64,000 bases of DNA, taken from the NCBI RefSeq assembly GCF_018618415.1, contig NZ_JACSMA010000002.1, positions 124,001 through 188,000 on the forward strand. Reading direction: 5' to 3'. This stretch comes from Exiguobacterium sp. s146 (GTDB lineage Bacteria; Bacillota; Bacilli; Exiguobacteriales; Exiguobacteriaceae). The notes below the pieces were generated by a model. It searched no databases, had not been told where the DNA came from, and saw nothing but the letters and a program-made list of their open reading frames with translations. This document shows positions 15,801-24,117 of this stretch, in pieces; position 1 is the stretch's first letter; every line of letters starts with the position of its first letter. Made by a program: the position numbers and the translations under genes.

Positions 15801-17030
15801 TCAATATCCAGTCTCTTTTGGCAACTCTTTGTTTTTTGAGGCAATCTCGATGACTTTTTCTTTCAACTCGTGCTCCATCCGATCGAGTTCACGTTCCGCC
15901 TCACGACGCTTCTGACGTCCCTCTTGCTGAATCCGGAGCGTCTCATCGAGCGTCGAGAGCAAGTTCTCGTGCGCCACTTTGAGCGACTCGACCGAGACGA
16001 TGCCTTTCTCGTTCTCCGTTGCGATCTCGATGGACGAGTCTTTCAACATCTTCGAGTTCTGCTCGAGCAACGTGTTCGTCGTCTTCGTGACGTCTTGTTG
16101 CATCCGGAGCGCCGTCTTTTGTCGCGTCAAACTGAGCGCGAGCACGACTTGGTTCTTCCAAAGTGGAATCGTATTGACGACCGCCGACTCGATTTTCTCG
16201 GCTAGAATCTGGTTGTTCTGCTGGATGACCCGAATTTGCGGTGCCATCTGCAGGCTGATCGTCCGGCTTAGTTTCAAATCATGCAACTTCTTCTCGAACC
16301 GGTCCGCAAGTTGAATCATATCGTTCAACTGTTGCAGTTTGACCTGGTCTTTCGACATCTCGACTTCTTGACGGAGCGGGGCAATCTCATAGCTCCGTAC
16401 GTGATCAAGTTTCGTCTCGCCGGCGGCGATATAGACGTTGAGCTCTTCGAAGTAGCGTTTATTCTTGTCATACATTTGATCGAGCATCGTGATATCCTTC
16501 ATCAAGCCGAATTTGGCCCGATCTAGATTATGGATGACCTCTTCTAAATAGACGCTCATCTTTTCGAACTGTAACTTGTAGTTCTCGGCTTTCTTCTTGG
16601 CCCGGCCGATGAGCGGCAAGTTGTCCATGAAGCTCTTCTTCTCCGGTTGCAACATGTCCGGGTCCATCTTGCGCACGTTCTGCATCAAGTCGGACAAGAG
16701 CTTCCCGGCATCTCCGCCATCTTTCATCCGGACCTCGGTCAAGATTTGATCCGAGAATTGCGACAGTTCACGTTGGACGTTCGAACCGAACAGCATGACG
16801 GAATCGGTCTTTTTAATATCGATCGACTCGGCGATGCGCGTGATCCGTTCCCGGTGCGCTTGTGGGACGTCGGCATTCACTTGAATGGCCGGCACCTCCT
16901 GTTTCTCGGTCATTGATGACCAGTCCACGGACGGGTCCGAAATCGAATCGGTCTCTGTCTTCGTTTTCGTTTGGGAAGTCAGTTCTTCTTCTGGCCATGA
17001 CTGCCAGTTCGTTTCATTCGATGAAGTCAT
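15801..17030 (-). CDS. TelA-family toxic anion resistance protein
   Basis: A 409-residue, almost wholly helical cytoplasmic protein of the TelA family, which also contains YaaN/YceH of Bacillus. Members are linked to tellurite and other stress resistance, but the mechanism is unresolved. Features seen are a low-complexity Ser/Thr/Glu N-terminus (1-60), then long coiled-coil segments, including a Lys/Glu-rich C-terminal helix after about residue 350. It overlaps the upstream xpaC-like gene by 17 bases, the usual pairing for this family. Confidence 0.85.
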   Translation of the reverse strand: MTSSNETNWQSWPEEELTSQTKTKTETDSISDPSVDWSSMTEKQEVPAIQVNADVPQAHRERITRIAESIDIKKTDSVMLFGSNVQRELSQFSDQILTEVRMKDGGDAGKLLSDLMQNVRKMDPDMLQPEKKSFMDNLPLIGRAKKKAENYKLQFEKMSVYLEEVIHNLDRAKFGLMKDITMLDQMYDKNKRYFEELNVYIAAGETKLDHVRSYEIAPLRQEVEMSKDQVKLQQLNDMIQLADRFEKKLHDLKLSRTISLQMAPQIRVIQQNNQILAEKIESAVVNTIPLWKNQVVLALSLTRQKTALRMQQDVTKTTNTLLEQNSKMLKDSSIEIATENEKGIVSVESLKVAHENLLSTLDETLRIQQEGRQKRREAERELDRMEHELKEKVIEIASKNKELPKETGY

Positions 17031-17739
17031 GTTTTTTTCTCCCTTCTGGTTGATCGGCCAATACTCGCTCCATCATAATCAACTCTCGTTCAAAATCGAC
17101 CGCGTCGTCTTCGAGGAGACGGCTGCGCTGCTGTTTAAACTTGTCGACGATGAGACGCATATTGGTCATCAACTGTTCACGTGTCTCTTCTTGAATGACA
17201 ACGCGTTTTCCTTCTAGCTCTTTGAATTTCAAGACGACCGATACGAGCGAGTCCAAATAGAATGTGAACAAGTCACGGACATGTTTGGCGTCTTGAGGGT
17301 TCTCGAACAGCTCAGCGAATAGTTCGTGTGCTTCATTCGAGACCGCCTTCATCTCACGCCGTACCTCGATGTCTTTAATCTCAGGCAAGACGCGGTCAAT
17401 CTGTTGTAACTTCTCATAGCCTTGTTCAATCGTCCGCTGTAAAAATTGAAGTTCTAAATCATCTGTCACTTCGAATTGACGTACCGGCGCCGCTTCTTCG
17501 AGCGGTTTCAAGATGCGTGATCCGACGAACGGTTCATCCTCATCGAGCAACAGTTTCTTTTTGGCCCGCTTGGCGACGGGCGCCGGTGCCCGCTTACGGC
17601 GCTTATTGTTCGACCACACTTCGTTCAATACGAGCGCCCCGACGATGATAAACAACCAAGAGAAATCAAAAACGCTTATGGCAAAATATAGGATCGCCCC
17701 GGTCAGGGCCCATTTCATCCATGTTTTCATCCGTTTCAC
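17014..17739 (-). CDS. xpaC: XpaC-like membrane-anchored protein
   Basis: This 241-residue protein has two close hydrophobic segments (about residues 8-22 and 26-40), then a basic stretch NNKRRKR and a helical cytoplasmic domain with FVGSRILKPLEE. It fits XpaC, annotated as a 5-bromo-4-chloroindolyl phosphate hydrolysis protein. The natural role is unknown. It is encoded with telA as in Bacillus, and the pair probably forms a membrane-associated stress module. Confidence 0.75.
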   Translation of the reverse strand: MKRMKTWMKWALTGAILYFAISVFDFSWLFIIVGALVLNEVWSNNKRRKRAPAPVAKRAKKKLLLDEDEPFVGSRILKPLEEAAPVRQFEVTDDLELQFLQRTIEQGYEKLQQIDRVLPEIKDIEVRREMKAVSNEAHELFAELFENPQDAKHVRDLFTFYLDSLVSVVLKFKELEGKRVVIQEETREQLMTNMRLIVDKFKQQRSRLLEDDAVDFERELIMMERVLADQPEGRKKHDFIE

Positions 17740-17884
17740 CTCGTCTCATGATACTTCTATATACTTCTATTGTACCTTACGTGACCCTTCAAAAAAAGTT
17801 TCGTCATCTTTATAAGCTTAGCATAACGTTCCCGCACGCTCTCTCGGTCGCAAGAACGAAAAGTACTGAGTAAAGAAGTACAAA

Positions 17885-17914
17885 AAACCTCCTGATTCGT
17901 CGAATCAGGAGGTT
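17885..17914 (-). terminator. Terminator of the SNF symporter
   Basis: Perfect arms ACCTCCTGATTC and GAATCAGGAGGT around GTC; on the minus strand a T run follows. It sits about 8 bases after the stop codon. Confidence 0.88.
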
Positions 17915-17921
17915 ACTCACA

Positions 17922-19280
17922 TTATAATGTGACCCACGTCGACACCATGACGATGGCGACCGTCACCGGGATGACGTAACGGATCAGGAAGTGCCAGACC
18001 GGGTACAACTTCACACCAAGGTCTGACGTTTGAATCTCGTCTTTCAAGATGCGCTGATCGACGACATGTCCGACGAAAATTGACGTCAAGAGCGCCCCGA
18101 CCGGCATCAAGACATAGCTGACGATGTAATCCATCGAATCGAAGAACGTGCGACCGTTCAAGAACTGCATCTCGCTCATGATTCCGAACGAGAGCGCCGA
18201 TGGAATCCCGACCGCGAAGATGATGGCCGCTGACAAGAGGGTAACGTTGCGTTTCGACATCGTCTGTTTTTTCTCATTCAGCTTGTCCGTCACACCCGCG
18301 ACGACGACTTCGAGCATCGCAATCGACGATGTGATTGAGGCGAACGTGAACAAGAGGAAGAACAACACCATGAAGAATCCGCCGAGCGGTACTTGGTTGA
18401 AGACGGCCGGCAAGACGACGAAGAGAAGCGCCGGTCCTTCTGCCGGGTCAAGACCCGAAGCGAAGACGGCCGGGAAAATCGCGAGGCCCGCGAGTAGCGA
18501 GACCGCGATATTCAAGAGAACGATCATGTTCGCTGAACGATTGAGCGTCCCTTTCGTCTGAATGTACGACGCGTACGTCAACATGGCCGCGACCCCGAGC
18601 GACAGCGAGAAGAACGCTTGACCGAGGGCGAACAAGACCGATTCACCAGTCAAAGCTGAGAAGTCAGGTTGCAAGAAGAAGCGAACCCCTTCCATCGCCC
18701 CGTCAAGCGTCAACGAACGGATGACGAGTACGATGAAACTGACGAACAAGAGTGGCATTAAAATCTTACTCATGCGCTCGATGCCAGCCTCGACGCCTTT
18801 TAAGACGATCAAGAGCGTAATCAATAAGAACAAGAACTGTCCGAACATGGCGATGCCTGGTGACGAGACGACATCTCCGAACACGGCTCCGAACTCGTCA
18901 GGCGAGCGTCCGTTCAACGTCCCGCTCAGTCCGAGCCCGACATAAATCAAAACCCAGCCACCGATGACACTGTAGAATGAGAGCAATAAGAAACATGCGA
19001 TGACGCCTAGGTAACCGACGAGTGTCCAACGGCCATGGCCTAACTTTTTGAAAGCGAGCAGTGCCGTTTTTTGTGTCGAGCGTCCGACGATGAATTCACC
19101 AATCAACAACGGTAATCCGAGTAAGAGCGTGAACGCTAAAAACATGAGCAAAAAGGCGCCGCCTCCACTTGTGCCGGTAACATACGGAAATTTCCAGATT
19201 GCACCGAGACCAATCGCAGACCCTGCCGCCGCTAAGATGAATCCAATTTTTGAGGCGAACGAATTTTGCGCCATTACCAT
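17922..19280 (-). CDS. Sodium-dependent transporter, SNF family
   Basis: This 452-residue polytopic membrane protein begins with the SNF/LeuT signature SKIGFILAAAGSAIGLGAIWKFPY, whose unwound TM1 contributes to the Na+ and substrate sites. About 11-12 hydrophobic segments follow, in line with bacterial homologues such as YhdH/YocR. It is expected to import an amino acid or amine with Na+. Two in-frame ATGs (19280 and 19274) are possible; AGGAAG spacing slightly favours 19280. It is a single gene with its own terminator. Confidence 0.9.
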   Translation of the reverse strand: MVMAQNSFASKIGFILAAAGSAIGLGAIWKFPYVTGTSGGGAFLLMFLAFTLLLGLPLLIGEFIVGRSTQKTALLAFKKLGHGRWTLVGYLGVIACFLLLSFYSVIGGWVLIYVGLGLSGTLNGRSPDEFGAVFGDVVSSPGIAMFGQFLFLLITLLIVLKGVEAGIERMSKILMPLLFVSFIVLVIRSLTLDGAMEGVRFFLQPDFSALTGESVLFALGQAFFSLSLGVAAMLTYASYIQTKGTLNRSANMIVLLNIAVSLLAGLAIFPAVFASGLDPAEGPALLFVVLPAVFNQVPLGGFFMVLFFLLFTFASITSSIAMLEVVVAGVTDKLNEKKQTMSKRNVTLLSAAIIFAVGIPSALSFGIMSEMQFLNGRTFFDSMDYIVSYVLMPVGALLTSIFVGHVVDQRILKDEIQTSDLGVKLYPVWHFLIRYVIPVTVAIVMVSTWVTL

Positions 19281-19353
19281 CCCTACTTCCTGTTTTCATA
19301 TCTTTTTCATAATAATAGTGAAATACTAACACGGTTCAGAAACGAGAACAACT

Positions 19354-19386
19354 AAAAACAGAGAAAAGTCTGAATTCTTTTCTCTG
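19354..19386 (-). terminator. Terminator of the opu-like/lipid kinase operon
   Basis: Arms AGAGAAAAG and CTTTTCTCT around an eight-base loop. On the minus strand the hairpin is followed by TGTTTTTAG. Confidence 0.7.
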
Positions 19387-19406
19387 CTAGTAACGTTTAT
19401 TGATTT

Positions 19407-20285
19407 TTAGTGGGATGGGACGAGAAAGGATAACTCACTCGGCAAGACATCGATATCCAACCGTTGCGCCTTAAAGTGTTCTCCATCGACATCGATGATT
19501 TGTGATTCATTTAAATGGACGGTCAGTTGAGACATCTGTAGATGCACCCATTCCGGCGACGACTGTTCAAGCCCGAGCTGTTGGGTCAACAGCTGACGAA
19601 TCATTGGGAAGCCGATGGCCGAACTGTGGACGACCTCGACGAGCCCGTCCGTGAATGACTGGGTCGGGAGTTTCGTCGGAACCGTCCCGAGGTAAGCCCC
19701 GTTCCCGACATACAAGAAGCTGACCGGTCCATCGTGGACGACCTTCCCGCCGTGTTCGATGCGAACGTCGAACGGATCGAGTTCACGAAACTGGCGGATG
19801 GTGGCCAAGAAGTAACCAATCGATCCGAGTGATTCTTTTTGAAGTGGGTCGATTTGTCTCGACGCGTCCGCAATCAGACCGACGCCGATGAAGTTGAGTC
19901 CGTAGCGCTCGTTGACGCGCATCACATCGACCGCTTGCGCATAGCTCATCTTGAACAAGCGTGCCGCCTCGATTGGTTCGACCGGTAGCGCGAGGGCACG
20001 GGCGAAGTCGTTGCACGTACCGGCCGGAATCAGACCAATTGTCGGCCGTTCATCACGGGGCAGTCTCATCAAGCCATTGACAACCTCATGAAGCGTCCCG
20101 TCCCCGCCGATGACAATCAAGTGCTCGTAAGCCCCGCTCTCTTCAGCGAACCGGCCGGCGTCGCCTTGCGCCATCGTCTTCCGAATCAAAATCTCATCGT
20201 ATAACGATTCAATCGTCCCGACGACCTCACCGAGCATCGTCTCGTTCCCGCCAGAAGCCGGGTTGGAGATAATTAAAGCTCTCAT
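19407..20285 (-). CDS. Diacylglycerol kinase family lipid kinase
   Basis: This 292-residue DagK/YegS-type kinase has GGDGTLHEVVNGL (GGDGT at 60-64), the ATP-binding loop, and GTCNDFARALALP after it. Such enzymes phosphorylate diacylglycerol or other lipids at the inner membrane face. Its start overlaps the permease stop by four bases, so it is cotranscribed with the ABC transporter. A functional link between a lipid kinase and osmolyte uptake is not established. Confidence 0.88.
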   Translation of the reverse strand: MRALIISNPASGGNETMLGEVVGTIESLYDEILIRKTMAQGDAGRFAEESGAYEHLIVIGGDGTLHEVVNGLMRLPRDERPTIGLIPAGTCNDFARALALPVEPIEAARLFKMSYAQAVDVMRVNERYGLNFIGVGLIADASRQIDPLQKESLGSIGYFLATIRQFRELDPFDVRIEHGGKVVHDGPVSFLYVGNGAYLGTVPTKLPTQSFTDGLVEVVHSSAIGFPMIRQLLTQQLGLEQSSPEWVHLQMSQLTVHLNESQIIDVDGEHFKAQRLDIDVLPSELSFLVPSH

Positions 20286-21787
20286 AATAGACCTGCTTGC
20301 TCCAAGAAGTCTTTCGCGACGTCATACGCTCGTTCGTTGCCGTATGCGACACGACGGTTCAATTCAGACATCTCTTCGTCTGTGATTTTTCCGCCCAATT
20401 GATTGAGGGCGTCCTCGATTTCCGGGTGTTCGTCGAGCGTCTCCTGCTTCACTAACGGAGCGCCTTGGTAAGGCGGGAAGAACTGTTGGTCGTCCTCAAG
20501 GACGAGCAATTCGTTCTCCGCGATATCCGGGTCGGTCGCATACGCATCGACGAGGTTGACGTCCCCGCGGGCGATGGCACGATAGCGCAACTTTTGCTCC
20601 ATCGAGACGACTGACGGGAAATCGAGGCCGTACGCTTGCTGAAGTCCCGGATAACCATCTTCACGGTCCGTGAACTCGAGCGTGAATCCGGCTTTGATAT
20701 CCGACTGCACGTTTCGCAAATCCGAGATGGCGGTGATGCCCTCTTGCTCGGCATAGTCACGTGGAATCGCGATGGCGTAAGTGTTATTGAACTGCATCGG
20801 TTCCAGCAACGCATAGCCGTCATCAGCGAGTGCATCCCGTGCCTGCTCATACACTTCACGGGCATCGTTCGAATTCGGTGTCTCTTTCACGAGACTCGCG
20901 AGCACTGTTCCCGTGAACTCAGGATAGATATCGACATCACCGGACTGCAACGCGCCCCAGACGAACGTCGTCTCTCCGAAGTTCGGGCGGACCGAGACGG
21001 ACAAATCGGTTTGATCTTCAATCAACAGTTTATACATGTTCATTAAGATTTCCGGCTCCGGGCCGAGTTTCCCTGCGATGACGAGATCGGTCTGTTGTGT
21101 CCGGCCGAACGCGAGCGGGGCCGCGATGATGAGCGCCAATACGGTCGAGACGGCAATCAATTTCGTCTTGTTGCGCGTTGCCGTCGCTCCCTCCATTTGA
21201 CGAAGCAAGAAATCGAACAATAAGGCAAGGATGGCAGCCGGGATTGCCCCGAGGAGAATCAAATAGTTGTCGTTACGGTTGATCCCGAGAAGGATTAATG
21301 TCCCGAGCCCACCTGCTCCGACGAGGGCGGCGAGCGTCGCCGTTCCGACGATCAACACCATCGCCGTCCGAATCCCGGCCATGATGACCGGTAGTGCGAG
21401 CGGGAGTTCGACTTTCATCAAACTTTGGTTCGGTTTCATCCCACAAGCACGAGCCGCTTCGATCAGCGATTTATCGACTTCGTTCAGCCCGGTGAATGTG
21501 TTTCGCAAAATCGGGAGCAACGCATATAACACGAGGGCGATTGTCGCCGGTAAGGCACCGATTCCGACGAGCGGAATCATCAATCCGAGCAGTGCCAAAG
21601 AAGGAATCGTTTGAATAATAGCGGTAACGCCAATCGCGGTCTCGGCCACTTTCTTACGGCGCGTCAACCAAATCCCGAGCGGAACTGCAATCAAGACGGC
21701 AATCAAGAGTGAGACGACGGAGAGCTGCAAGTGCTCAATCAGTGCCTCGACGAGTTCGCCTCGTCGGTTTTGAAATGTCTCAAGCAT
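20282..21787 (-). CDS. ABC transporter permease fused to substrate-binding domain (OpuB/EgtU type)
   Basis: This 501-residue fusion has residues about 15-210 forming five to six membrane helices with the coupling motif (EAARACGMKPNQSLMKVELPLALP). A further hydrophobic segment (212-228) tethers an extracytoplasmic OpuAC-type binding domain (about 235-501). The family takes up glycine betaine, carnitine, choline or, for EgtU-type fusions, ergothioneine. Which ligand applies is undecided. It overlaps the ATPase gene by eight bases. Confidence 0.87.
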   Translation of the reverse strand: MLETFQNRRGELVEALIEHLQLSVVSLLIAVLIAVPLGIWLTRRKKVAETAIGVTAIIQTIPSLALLGLMIPLVGIGALPATIALVLYALLPILRNTFTGLNEVDKSLIEAARACGMKPNQSLMKVELPLALPVIMAGIRTAMVLIVGTATLAALVGAGGLGTLILLGINRNDNYLILLGAIPAAILALLFDFLLRQMEGATATRNKTKLIAVSTVLALIIAAPLAFGRTQQTDLVIAGKLGPEPEILMNMYKLLIEDQTDLSVSVRPNFGETTFVWGALQSGDVDIYPEFTGTVLASLVKETPNSNDAREVYEQARDALADDGYALLEPMQFNNTYAIAIPRDYAEQEGITAISDLRNVQSDIKAGFTLEFTDREDGYPGLQQAYGLDFPSVVSMEQKLRYRAIARGDVNLVDAYATDPDIAENELLVLEDDQQFFPPYQGAPLVKQETLDEHPEIEDALNQLGGKITDEEMSELNRRVAYGNERAYDVAKDFLEQAGLL

Positions 21788-22514
21788 CTAGCTCACCTCT
21801 TCCGCGTTGTGTAAAGTCGAGGACGAATGGATCCGTACTCGCTCTGATTTCATCCGGAGTACCGATGACGACCAATTCACCGTCTCGCATCAAGGCGATA
21901 CGGTCTCCCAGTTTCATCGCTTCTTGCATGTCATGGGTTACGAACAGAATCGTCTTCCCGAGCTCATCGTTCAAGCGTTTGATATCGTCTTGAAGTTGAC
22001 CTCGGCTAATCGGGTCGAGGGCAGAGAACGGTTCATCCATCAAAATGACTTCTGGGTCGGCTGCGAGTGCTCGTAGCACGCCGACACGTTGTTGCTGTCC
22101 GCCGGATAGTTCCGTCGGTTTTTTTGCACGTAAGACCGGATCTAATCCGGCAATCTTCATGAGCTCGGTCACGCGGTCCTTCGTCTTCTGTTTCGGCCAT
22201 TTCAATAATTCGGGAACGACAGAAATATTTTCCTCAACCGTTAAATGAGGGAATAAGGCAATTTGTTGAAGCACATAGCCGATGTTGCGTCGCAACTCGT
22301 ATATATCGAATTGATAAATCTCTTTTCCGTCGATGAGGATTTTTCCATCTGTATGGTCAATCAGTCGATTCACCATCTTCATCGTTGTCGTCTTGCCGCA
22401 CCCCGATGGTCCGATTAAGACAAATATTTCTCCTTTACGGACTGTCAAATCCAAGTCTTTGACGGCTAACGTCCCGTCTTCGTAGCGCTTGGATACATTT
22501 TGAAATTCTATCAA
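21780..22514 (-). CDS. ABC transporter ATP-binding protein, quaternary-amine uptake type
   Basis: This 244-residue ATPase has Walker A GPSGCGKT (35-42), a Q-loop in YVLQQIALFPH, signature LSGGQ (136-140) and Walker B ILMDEP (157-162). It matches OpuBA/OpuCA/ProV-type proteins but ends soon after the ATPase core, with no tandem CBS domains. The ionic-strength or c-di-AMP sensing known for CBS-bearing OpuA/OpuCA proteins would therefore be lacking. It is first gene of a three-gene operon with the permease fusion and lipid kinase. Confidence 0.88.
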   Translation of the reverse strand: MIEFQNVSKRYEDGTLAVKDLDLTVRKGEIFVLIGPSGCGKTTTMKMVNRLIDHTDGKILIDGKEIYQFDIYELRRNIGYVLQQIALFPHLTVEENISVVPELLKWPKQKTKDRVTELMKIAGLDPVLRAKKPTELSGGQQQRVGVLRALAADPEVILMDEPFSALDPISRGQLQDDIKRLNDELGKTILFVTHDMQEAMKLGDRIALMRDGELVVIGTPDEIRASTDPFVLDFTQRGRGELDA

Positions 22515-22652
22515 CTCTACCCCTCCTCGGCTCGTAACTTTATCATGAAAGTCAAATATTAGTTTGCCCGTTTCCGACGATAGTTAAACAATCGGACGTG
22601 CTGATCTGCTCCATTTGACCACCGCCTAGAGGTAGAATCATGAAAGAAGACA

Positions 22653-22680
22653 CAAAAAAAGGTCCTCCTGAAGGAGAACC
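22653..22680 (-). terminator. Terminator of the 3D-domain gene
   Basis: On the minus strand GGTTCTCC and GGAGGACC pair (one G-U) and are followed by seven T's, directly after the stop codon. Confidence 0.85.
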
Positions 22681-22685
22681 TGCTG

Positions 22686-23432
22686 TTATGGAAGTGTAAT
22701 CGTGATGTGGCGACGACCCCAGTTGATAGCCTCACCTTTCGTATCGACGAGCAAGTCGACGATATTGCCTTTGATGCGTCCGCCGGTATCGAGCGCAATC
22801 GCTTGACCGACACCTTCGATGTGAACGACCGTTCCGAGTGGGATGACGGCTGGATCGACGGCGATGATACGCATGCCGTTATAGTATATCGAATCCGTGA
22901 CATCATGTCCGGTCGCCGTCAAGACGCGGCCCCCGTAAGAGCCGTTGTCGGCTGCATCGTTCGTGTACGCCGTCGATTCGGCTTGAATGGAGCGGCCAGC
23001 CGTTGACACCGGAGTCGCAGTCGCCGTCGACTGTTTTTTCTCCGTCGCAGCTTGACGTTTCGCTTCGTCTTGTCGTGCCTGCTCGGCGGCGACGCGTTTT
23101 TCTTCGGCCAACCGTTCCGCTTTTGCTTCACGCTCCGCTTGCTCACGCTCGGCTTTCTCTGCAGCTACTCGTTTTTCTTCTGCAATCCGTTTCGCTTCCG
23201 CGACACGTTTTTCTTCCGCGATCCGCTTCTGCTCGGCCAGTCGTTTCTCTCGCGCAATCTTTTGTTGGCGTTCTTGCTCAATCGCCTTTCGTTCCAATTC
23301 AAGTGGGTTTTGGACAATTTTTTGTTCCGTCCCAATCCCAATTTGGGCCGCATCGGCCGTCGCGGCGAACGCGAACGTTCCAACAGCCATTAATAAGATA
23401 ATCATCATATATTTTAAGGAATGCATAATCAA
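22686..23432 (-). CDS. Secreted 3D-domain cell-wall protein (YocH-like) with charged repeat region
   Basis: The 248-residue product has a signal peptide (about 1-29, ending ATADAA). A long Lys/Glu/Arg/Ala coiled-coil region with repeats of the type RIAEEKRVAE runs from about 43 to 130, then a linker. The C-terminal 3D domain (about 155-248) has the Asp residues of DPAVIPLGT, LDTGGRIKG and DLLVDT. 3D domains occur in lytic transglycosylase or peptidoglycan-binding proteins. An AAAGGTG site eight bases before TTG 23432 suggests a TTG start; ATG 23426 is the alternative. A WalR-type box lies upstream, as for yocH in B. subtilis. Confidence 0.82.
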   Translation of the reverse strand: MIMHSLKYMMIILLMAVGTFAFAATADAAQIGIGTEQKIVQNPLELERKAIEQERQQKIAREKRLAEQKRIAEEKRVAEAKRIAEEKRVAAEKAEREQAEREAKAERLAEEKRVAAEQARQDEAKRQAATEKKQSTATATPVSTAGRSIQAESTAYTNDAADNGSYGGRVLTATGHDVTDSIYYNGMRIIAVDPAVIPLGTVVHIEGVGQAIALDTGGRIKGNIVDLLVDTKGEAINWGRRHITITLP

Positions 23433-23598
23433 TCGGTCAGCACCTTTCTCGTCATCTAACGAACAGAAGTAAACTTAACATGCCCGTCCGACCCCGAGAA
23501 GGGATTATGATGAAGTGAAATATTTCTGACATATCGACTCAATACCGGTTACAATCTGTAACATTTACAATAAACATAGCTCTACCAAGCGTTTTCAT

Positions 23599-23645
23599 AA
23601 AAAATTACAGATTCGTTACAACGTGACGTGTAACAAATCTGTAAT
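23599..23645 (-). terminator. Long terminator hairpin after the GDYXXLXY gene
   Basis: Arms of about 17 bases (starting at 23604 and ending at 23645) pair with one mismatch around a short loop. A run of six T's follows on the minus strand. One arm contains the WalR-box match, so terminator and regulatory site overlap. Confidence 0.85.
23604..23620 (-). promoter_or_regulatory. Candidate WalR box upstream of the 3D-domain gene
   Basis: Read on the minus strand the site is TGTAAC-GAATC-TGTAAT, an exact fit to the WalR consensus TGTWAH-N5-TGTWAH. A second, imperfect pair (TGTTAC-N4-TGTAAC) lies at 23548-23563, nearer the gene. The promoter itself was not resolved. Confidence 0.5.
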
Positions 23646-23652
23646 CTGATTG

Positions 23653-24117
23653 TCATTCTGTTTCAGCTTCGGTCGAGCGCAAATCATGGGGTCTTACCAT
23701 GCCCCAAGGTGCAACATCAACGTCTACTTCGAACGTCTTCGCCCCTTCGATTGCTGACGTCTCTTCCTCGGCGACCCGATACGAACTCATGTCATCAATA
23801 TACACTTGGCGATCGTAGTAGTTGGCCCGGGTACCACCGAAGAACGGACGTGAACTGACCCGGTCGATGGTAGCATATCCGTCGTCACCGGTTTTAAACG
23901 ACACGTATACCGTACCTGATTCGACATCTTGTCTGCCTTCGAACGAATCATATTCCAAATAGACAAAGTCACCAAAGAACGGGTCGTACGGTTCGTAAGA
24001 GGTCGCTTTGAACGTATAGGTCTCCCCAAACCACGAGACCGCGTAAACGAGCACGATAAACCCGACGGCAATCAACACTTGCACAATCGGTACTAACCAA
24101 GGTGTCAATCGTTTCAT
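23653..24117 (-). CDS. GDYXXLXY-motif membrane protein
   Basis: This 154-residue protein has one N-terminal membrane helix (about 8-29) and an extracytoplasmic domain containing GDFVYLEYD, the signature of the GDYXXLXY protein family. A Glu/Thr-rich tail ends the chain. The function is unknown. Homologues are usually encoded beside a DUF2157 membrane protein, as here, with a four-base overlap. The two products probably act together at the membrane. Confidence 0.8.
   Translation of the reverse strand: MKRLTPWLVPIVQVLIAVGFIVLVYAVSWFGETYTFKATSYEPYDPFFGDFVYLEYDSFEGRQDVESGTVYVSFKTGDDGYATIDRVSSRPFFGGTRANYYDRQVYIDDMSSYRVAEEETSAIEGAKTFEVDVDVAPWGMVRPHDLRSTEAETE

Noticed and set aside
15083-22695. Two similar stretches (15081-15125 and 22651-22695) sharing an A-run plus GGTCC and ATGGAAG-GTAA
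   Set aside because: Both are minus-strand terminators with ordinary stem-loops. The similarity outside the hairpins is short and patchy, so a repeated element or gene remnant is not supported.
23433-23600. Possible c-di-AMP (ydaO-type) riboswitch before the 3D-domain gene
   Set aside because: Wall hydrolase genes sometimes carry one, but the conserved GC-rich core of that riboswitch is not present; only a small CCC/GGG hairpin is seen.
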